Below, one piece after another: positions 57,823 to 64,000 of a stretch of 64,000 nt of DNA. The stretch comes from Hevea brasiliensis (Eukaryota; Streptophyta; Magnoliopsida; Malpighiales; Euphorbiaceae), in the NCBI RefSeq assembly GCF_030052815.1, contig NC_079495.1, forward strand, positions 112,927,677 through 112,991,676, written 5' to 3'. Made by a program: the position numbers and the translations under genes. The notes under the pieces are model-generated. The model ran no database searches. It was not told the DNA's origin and saw only the letters and a list, made by a program, of their open reading frames with translations. The first letter of the stretch is position 1, and the number at the start of each line of letters is the position of its first letter.

Positions 57823-60800
57823 TGTAACATCCCCATTGCACGTGTTCTGTACGTTCTGTTGCTCCAATGGTCAAATAACAGTCCAGGCAAGTCAGGATGT
57901 CTGGAACTACACTTCGGTGATGGTCAACAGACATATAATGATGAAATAAATAAAAAGAAAATACAAGAAAAAAATCAAACAAAAATGAAAGAGAGAAAAC
58001 AAAGCTAAGTTAAACGAGCCGGCACCACAGCGATGGGTGACCGTACCGGGAAGGCCGTTGCTGACTCCAGGACTGCAGGAAACCCTCTGAATTTAATTTT
58101 GAGACACAGATAAAGGTTTATTGAAATGTAATTGACACTAGAAATATCAAAGAAAAATTAATAGATTATTACAAAGAAAAATGAAAAATCGAGAAACAGA
58201 CAAAAATCGGTGTTAACGAAAAATCGGGAATGTAACCCGAAGTGGGGTATTTTGGTCATTTGACACATAGTGTTGCCTTTTGACCTCAATGTCTATTAAA
58301 AATAAATGATATTACACTTAGAAAATGTCATAAAAAATTAAATTGTGATACATTATAAGAATAGTGAAAGAAATGGGGGATAAAATCCAATTTATGAAAC
58401 TTTGAATAATTAACATTAAAATCCAAGTTAGTGCTCCACTAACTTGGATATTGGGACCCTTATCACAGCCTTGGGACAGCAGATAGCACTCACCATCATC
58501 TTCTTCATCAGCCCATTTTACTTTGCCGTAATGAATTCCACCATGGGAATCACCATGGCCACCCCACATGCAACCTCCATGGGTGCATGATCAAGCCATC
58601 CTTTCCACTTCTTTCCTTCATTAAAGCTTGCATACTCACCTTGGTGAAGATATTGGCAGCAAGAAAAACAAGATTTTTTGAGGTTTGAAGGAAGCTTTCA
58701 AGTGTTAAGTGTCCAAAATCCCTCCCTTGCTTTGGTAAAGCTTGTGTTTAGGTTGAGGTGAGTGTTTTGGTGAAGAGAAATGAAAGAAATAGTGAGAAAT
58801 GAATTTGTCCATTTTTGGCAGCCATGAACCCTTGTTGAGCTTGAGTTATTTTTACTTCTAATGAATGAAAATGAAGGTTGAATTGTCCAAATGAAAGTTG
58901 TAGTAAGTTTGTGCACAAGTATGTACATGTAGTGTTTAGATTAAAGGTGTGAAATGGAACCTTGAAGCCTTGAGCAAACTGCTATGTTTGGCAACCCCTA
59001 ATAGCATGAAATTGTGTGTGAATATATGGTTATTAATAATATATGTGAATGTCAATTTGTGGGCAGCAAGTGTAAGTGATGTTGAAGTATGAATATGTTG
59101 AAGTATATGTGTAATATTAACATTGAAGTATGTTGAATTTGGGTGGATATAAATATTGAAGTTTAATGGTGTATTGTGTGCCTTGTGCACTTGAGTATTC
59201 TGCCCAGAATTTTTGCTGGAATTGTGTACAATATATGTATGGAAGTGTTGTTGATTGAATATTGTAGTAATGAGGAGGAGAAGGAACATCAAATTGGGAG
59301 TGTATGTGCTTTGTGCAGGTTGTGTATTGGAGGCAGTACCTAAATTAGGCCATAAGTGCCAAACTGTGAATCCAATTGGTATGAGGCCAATATGGGGTGA
59401 AACTAGACACCAAATAGGCCAACTTTCATGTAGAAATATTGCCAAAATTCTGCCTCGAAACTTACCTTAAAATTGACCAAATCCGGATTAGTGCATTTGA
59501 GGCCTGAAAACTGACCATTTGGGCAGCAGTTAGTGTTTAGGCCATAACTCACTCAAACAGGTCCAATTGACCTGAAATTTTGACCATGAATAGTTAAGAC
59601 CTATATCTACAAGTCTTATGAAGACACCAAAGCCCAGAAATAACCAGAACAAAGTCAAATGGCTTGCACAAGTTCGGGCACAAAAACTGCCGAACCAAAA
59701 GTGACCTAAAAATTGACCAAATTGTGCACTAAAAGTGCAATCTGTCCAACTTTAGCAAATTGACCATATCTTGGTCTACACAACTCGGAATTACCTGAAA
59801 TTTTGCCCCGCGTGCAATAAGACATAGAGCTACAATTTTGCTTCTTTGACCAGAAGCTAAAAACCAAGGGAAATAAGACTATACGCTAGACCAATCTAGC
59901 ACACAAAAATTGTGACATATTGATGCTAGAAACAACTTGTCCATATTACCTAAAAAGGTCAACATATGCATTGACTTGTGAATTATACAATAGTTAGTAA
60001 ACTCCAAAGATTGAAGAATTAAACAATTAATTTATAATGTGCCCTAGTTTGCCTAGTTGACTAGTATGGATAGGTTGACATGCCAATAGGATTCTGACAG
60101 CTGTTCTGTAAATGGCTTTATGCCATACTGTGTTTTTACGGCCTATTATGCCACCCTGTGACTTTAATAGCCTACGGCTATACATATTGTGTATTTATTT
60201 TTGGCTTATCGCCAGATTGACTATATGGCTTTTTAGCCACGCTATTTGCATACCGGGAGACACTTTGTGACCGATGGTGTGACGGCCAGAGGTACTAGGT
60301 ACCCAAAGGCCGTGATATCCGTTTATCCACCGTCAAGATATAGGCTACACGGGCAGTAATTCAAGTACTATTAAATTCAAATACATAAATCCAGTCTACT
60401 GACATACAATACCACCAAAAATTCGTAAACACTTTATTTACTTTATTTTAGTGTATATTTCTTTATATTTGGCACCACTAAGTAAAATTGCTTAGCGCGT
60501 TGCTTTTGTAACGCGTAGGTATTGGAGATACAGTTGGGGAGCCCAGCAGACCTACGACCGGGTGAGACATCAGATCTGCACAGGAGTCCAGAGTCATCTG
60601 CACTGCATTGGATACATGGTAGGACTTAGGATATCTTGTATTTTGTACTTGTGTTGTATATTTGAAATTTGGCCCTGTATTTTGTAATGTTATGAAAGCT
60701 CTAAAGTTTGTAATATTTTGTACATATTAACAAACATGGAGATTTTCTGTATATATTTAAATTATTATGGACTGTATTATAGAACTGTTTAATGACTGTA

Positions 60801-61121
60801 AAAGTCTATTGACTTTACTGAGAAATAGAGACTTTGAAATGTTTGAGATTTTGACATTATCATATTGAACTGTTTTCAACAGGTTTGGAAGGATAGTTTG
60901 TCCTAAATATAGACAGCATCTTGCCAAATTTTTATTACCAGTCTTGAAACACTGATTTTATCAAAGTATGAAAATAGTATCAGCATGATATGAATATTAC
61001 ATAAAAGATTTCTTAAAATCAAATTGAGTTCAGTAAATGAAATAATCATAGACTAGGTGTTCCGGCACGCCGTGTAGCACGCCTTGCTCGGCTATTCTAT
61101 AGACTGGTGAGGGGTGTTACA
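57823..61121 (+). mobile_element. Solo LTR (3299 bp), TSD TGAGC/TGGGC
   Basis: TGTAACATCC to GGTGTTACA, flanked by TGAGC (57818-57822) and TGGGC (61122-61126), one mismatch. Clearly related to the chromovirus LTRs (shared 'gacaccactaag..ttgcttagcgcgtt'-type and 'accgatggtgtgac' blocks) but a different subfamily. No internal sequence remains. Confidence 0.9.
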
Positions 61122-61126
61122 TGGGC

Positions 61127-61390
61127 CTTGTATCATATGCAGTCTTATCAGAGGATGATAGCTAGGGCCTTTAATAAGAAGGTGAAGCCAAGAAAGATTA
61201 AAGAGGGAAACATGGTTTTGAAACAAGCCTGGCCCATCCCTTTTGATCCTAGAGGAAAGTTTAAGCCAAACTAGGATGGTACATACATAGTCAAAAAGAT
61301 CTTGCCAATATAGAATATCAGACCTAGATGGGAATAAATTTCAAGAACCAGTCAATTTAGATAGGCTCAAATGGTACTTTGCGTGAGGTA
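61127..61390 (+). pseudogene. Tat-A integrase C-terminus
   Basis: HMQSYQRMIARAFNKKVKPR, KIKEGNMVLKQAWPIPFDPR, GKFKPN, then YIVKKILP. Continuation of 57290-57817 across the solo LTR; corresponds to 4640-5040 on the minus strand. Confidence 0.75.
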
Positions 61391-62300
61391 GGCCCACTAG
61401 GTTGAAAACCTACAAAAGGCGATCTAGGAAAAAGTAAGGGTTAAAGAAAAAAAATGCTAGATTGAAAACCTGTAAAAGGCGATTTAGGCAAAAGGAGAGA
61501 TGAGAGAAGATTTGAATGGAAAACCTGAAAAGGCCATTCAGCTGGTTATAAAGCTTATTTCTAACTTTGGAAGGTTAGAAACTTGGCAAAACTAAATGTA
61601 AGAGATAGTAATGGTGTACCTAAATAAATAAAGAAGTTTTTTATAGCATTAACTAGAGATAAGTTTTATTTAATTATGATTGTAAATGTTTGTGTCTTGA
61701 GGGATACATTAAATGATTAAGTAATTGAACTACATTGTTTTGATTTAACATATGTCTTATGAGCATGACAAAATAGGTGATTGATATGAATGCCCTGGTG
61801 ATTGATATGAATGCCCTGGTGATTGTCTAATTTCAAAAAAAAAAGAAGAAAAAAAGAAAAATAAAAAAGAGAGGTCACAAAGTGGAAAACCCGAAAGAGC
61901 AGTTAGGCAAAAGTTAGAGCAAGCCCGCTGAAATGAAAACCTGAAAGGGCACTTCAGGCAAAAGTTAGGGCACAAAGAATGGAGTTCATGGGAGAGAAAT
62001 GAGTCAAAGTAGAACAAGATTTTGAAATAGCTTTAGAATAATGAACCATAGGGAGAGAAGAAAAAGAAAAATCAAAGAAAAATTATATTGTGACCTTAAG
62101 GAAGTCATTTTGGTGAAAAGTTTTTCTCAAAAATTTTGAAGTTACCAGAAAGTTTTTGCAAAAAGAGGTCCCCAAAGGACTAAATTTTTTTAGAATCTCT
62201 ATTAAAATTAGCATGCCCATGATAGGAAGCAACATATAGGAAGCACTAAAATCACAAAGAGAGTTTTGGAGATCTAATCATCCTAATTTTTTTTCAAATT
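61390..62300 (+). other. Tat-A 3' noncoding region with dispersed GAAAACC motifs
   Basis: Five copies of TGAAAACC(C/T)G.AAA.GGC followed by AGGCAAAAG (near 61399, 61462, 61518, 61877 and 61935). A 21-bp unit 'ggtgattgatatgaatgccct' is repeated ~2.4 times at 61776-61825. No coding potential. Confidence 0.6.
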
Positions 62301-62309
62301 ATGAATTAG

Positions 62310-62790
62310 ATATTTTTTGGTAAGTCCTTAGACGTTGTTTAGGGCGTACGACATAGTTGTATAAGGCATAGAAGAATATGCATCAACATGCTACCTGTAG
62401 GTGTGTAAGGAGTAGAAGAACATACATTACCACAGTTTCAAGTGTCGAACTACGAAGGGGTCTGATTCTTCCTCAGGATAGCGAAGGGGATACATAGGTA
62501 GTTGAGGACCGCTGTCCTAAATACGAACCCATAACATTTCATGGCAGATATTTTTTGGTAAGTCCTTAGACATTGTTTAGGGCATATGGCATAGTTGTGT
62601 AAGGCGTAGAAGAACACACATCAACATGTCACCTGTAGATGTGTAAGGCATAGAAGACCATGTATCACCATAATTTCAAGTGTCAAACTATGACTGGGTC
62701 TGATTCTTCCTTAGGATAGCGAGAAGGATACGTAGGTAGTTTAGGATTGTGGTCCTAAATACGAATCCATAACATTTCAAATCACACAGT
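62310..62790. repeat. Tat-A repeat B, two ~238-bp units
   Basis: Units begin 'gatattttttggtaagtcct' (62310 and 62549). Inverse orientation of 2890-3600. Confidence 0.8.
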
Positions 62791-62960
62791 TGCCATTGTC
62801 ATGAGACCGTAGCTAGTCTCATGATGCAGAGTATATCAATAGAGCAAGATGCACTCGATTTTCACATGACACAGTTATCACTGTTATGAGACCGTAGCTA
62901 GTCTCATAACATAGAGTATGTCAACCGAGCAAGATATTCTCGATCCTTATAGCCAATGTT
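62790..62960. repeat. Tat-A repeat A, two units with perfect hairpins
   Basis: TCATGAGAC-cgtagcta-GTCTCATGA (about 62801-62826) and GTTATGAGAC-cgtagcta-GTCTCATAAC (about 62884-62911). Inverse orientation of 2260-2890. Confidence 0.85.
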
Positions 62961-63034
62961 TCATAGTTATTAGAAGATTGAGTTTCACTTTGACAAAACT
63001 TGAGCAATGCTTTCGCATTGATTTCAACTTTCAC

Positions 63035-63062
63035 CAAAGTGGGTGTGGGGGGGGGGGCAAAC
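63035..63062 (+). other. Tat-A polypurine tract with G11 run
   Basis: AAAGTGGGTGTG then a run of eleven G and CAAAC, directly before the 3' LTR start TGCGAACCC. The minus-strand relatives have GTGGGAGGCAAAT. Confidence 0.65.
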
Positions 63063-64000
63063 TGCGAACCCTTATTTTGCGATTTATTATGAGTATGTAC
63101 ATTAAGGCTGTGGGGAATCCGATGATGAAAAATTATATGACTGTAAGATGTAATTAGAGGCATGGGGCTAAATTATGAATTCCGTGGCATGATCTTGAAA
63201 AAAAAATAATAAATTTTTTGGAAATTTAATTTAATTAAATTTAAATCAAATTTTTTTTGTTTAAATTTAATATGGATAGTTCTTAAATAGACCTAATTAA
63301 GTTTAATTGGGCCCATTGGGTCTAAGAAAGCCTAGTTAAAAATTTTAAATAGAATCCATTTAAGTTATTTTTTAAAAATTAAAATAAGAAAATATCTTTT
63401 TCTTTCTCCCTCTCCCAAACAAACTCTCTCTCCCACTTAGCCCCACTCTCTTCCTCACTCCCCATTGGTGCTATCTCCTCTCCCTCTCTTCCTATTGGTT
63501 GAAATACTTTACCCATATTCTAGTCTCACCCAAATTTTGCAAACCCAGTTGTTTAAGTTATCTAAACCTTATCACCTTAGGACTTCAAATCCTGCCACAC
63601 CTCTTTCCCTCTCCCATATAAACTCTCCCTCCTACTCGGCCCCACTCTCTTCCTTACTTCCTATTGGTGTTGCCCCCTCTCCCTTTCTTTTTATTGGTTG
63701 AAACACCTCATCCATATCCCAATCTCACCAAAATTCTGCAATTCCAATTGTTTAAGTTATTTAAACCTTATCACCCTAGGACTCCAAACCCTACTACACC
63801 TCTCTCCCAAAACCCTATAAATACCCTACTGAGGAGGAGAAGAAAAAGAGGAGAAGAAAAAAGAGGAAGAACAAAAAGAAAAAGAGAAAAAGAGAAAAAA
63901 AAAGAAAGAAAAAAAGAAAAAGAAGAAAAAAAGGGGAGAAATATTTAGATAATTCATAGCTATTTGAGATATTTTAGTACTATAGAAAATTTAGAGATAT
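63063..64000 (+). mobile_element. Tat-A 3' LTR (first ~940 bp)
   Basis: TGCGAACCCTTATTTTG.. matches 51504-52450, including the U3 repeats, the TATA box (63816-63823) and the purine tract. It continues beyond the window. Confidence 0.9.
63816..63823 (+). promoter_or_regulatory. TATA box in the Tat-A 3' LTR
   Basis: CCCTATAAATACCC, same context as 52264. It could drive transcription into the copia remainder. Confidence 0.6.

Larger units (their letters stand above)
51504..64000 (+). mobile_element. Tat-A element, plus strand, runs off the right edge
   Basis: 5' LTR 51504-54683, PBS 54687, gag/protease/RT-start remnants, RNase H and integrase remnants, a nested solo LTR (57823-61121), 3' noncoding repeats, PPT, 3' LTR from 63063. 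Inserted in the copia RT. The five bases before it are AAAGT, the expected TSD after the 3' LTR (not in the window). RT palm and integrase core are deleted, so it is non-autonomous. Confidence 0.87.

Overview
The window is a piece of a large, repeat-rich plant nuclear genome, most likely a dicot. I see no host gene. Almost every base belongs to LTR retrotransposons nested in one another. The support is target-site duplications (TSDs), TG..CA LTR ends, tRNA primer-binding sites (PBS), polypurine tracts (PPT) and broken gag/pol reading frames. A woody dicot is only a guess from general feel. The sequence shows no plastid, bacterial or CRISPR features.

Layout. (1) 1-5045: left-edge LTR debris, then a minus-strand Tat/Ogre-lineage element (called Tat-A here) showing part of its 3' LTR, its repeat-rich 3' noncoding region and the end of its integrase. 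(2) 5046-35816: a minus-strand chromovirus (Ty3/gypsy, Tekay/Del-like, ~3.1-kb LTRs, tRNA-iMet PBS, chromodomain) inserted in the Tat-A integrase. Its upstream LTR is cut off at 35816. (3) 11168-32052: a second Tat/Ogre-type element (Tat-B, 20.9 kb, minus strand) inserted in the chromovirus pol with TSD GTGGG. It has 4.8-4.9-kb LTRs, an upstream ORF1 resembling DUF7745, gag, broken pol and a 2-kb tandem array. Each LTR carries an antisense reading frame with its own TATA box. (4) 35817-41976: a second copy of 2029-8200. Here the chromovirus is reduced to a solo LTR flanked by the intact TSD AATGT. (5) 41982-46116: more Tat-A pol, then a plus-strand solo LTR (TSD TGGAC). (6) 46189-51503: a plus-strand Ty1/copia element (SIRE/Maximus-like), interrupted in its reverse transcriptase by (7) 51504-64000+: a plus-strand Tat-A element that lacks its RT and integrase catalytic regions and holds another solo LTR (57823-61121). 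It runs off the right edge inside its 3' LTR.

How the parts relate. All coding regions carry stops or frameshifts, so none of the elements looks autonomous. The most unusual content is: the antisense gene inside the Tat-B LTRs and the divergent promoters that go with it; one locus present twice, once with a (near) full-length chromovirus and once with its solo LTR at the same TSD; hairpins in the Tat-A 3' repeats whose arms change sequence but stay complementary; a frame-preserving 75-bp intron in the chromovirus integrase; and many small differences between Tat-B copies at CAG/CTG/CCG trinucleotides, which may be a sequencing artefact. All comparisons were made by eye; no alignment or database search was run.
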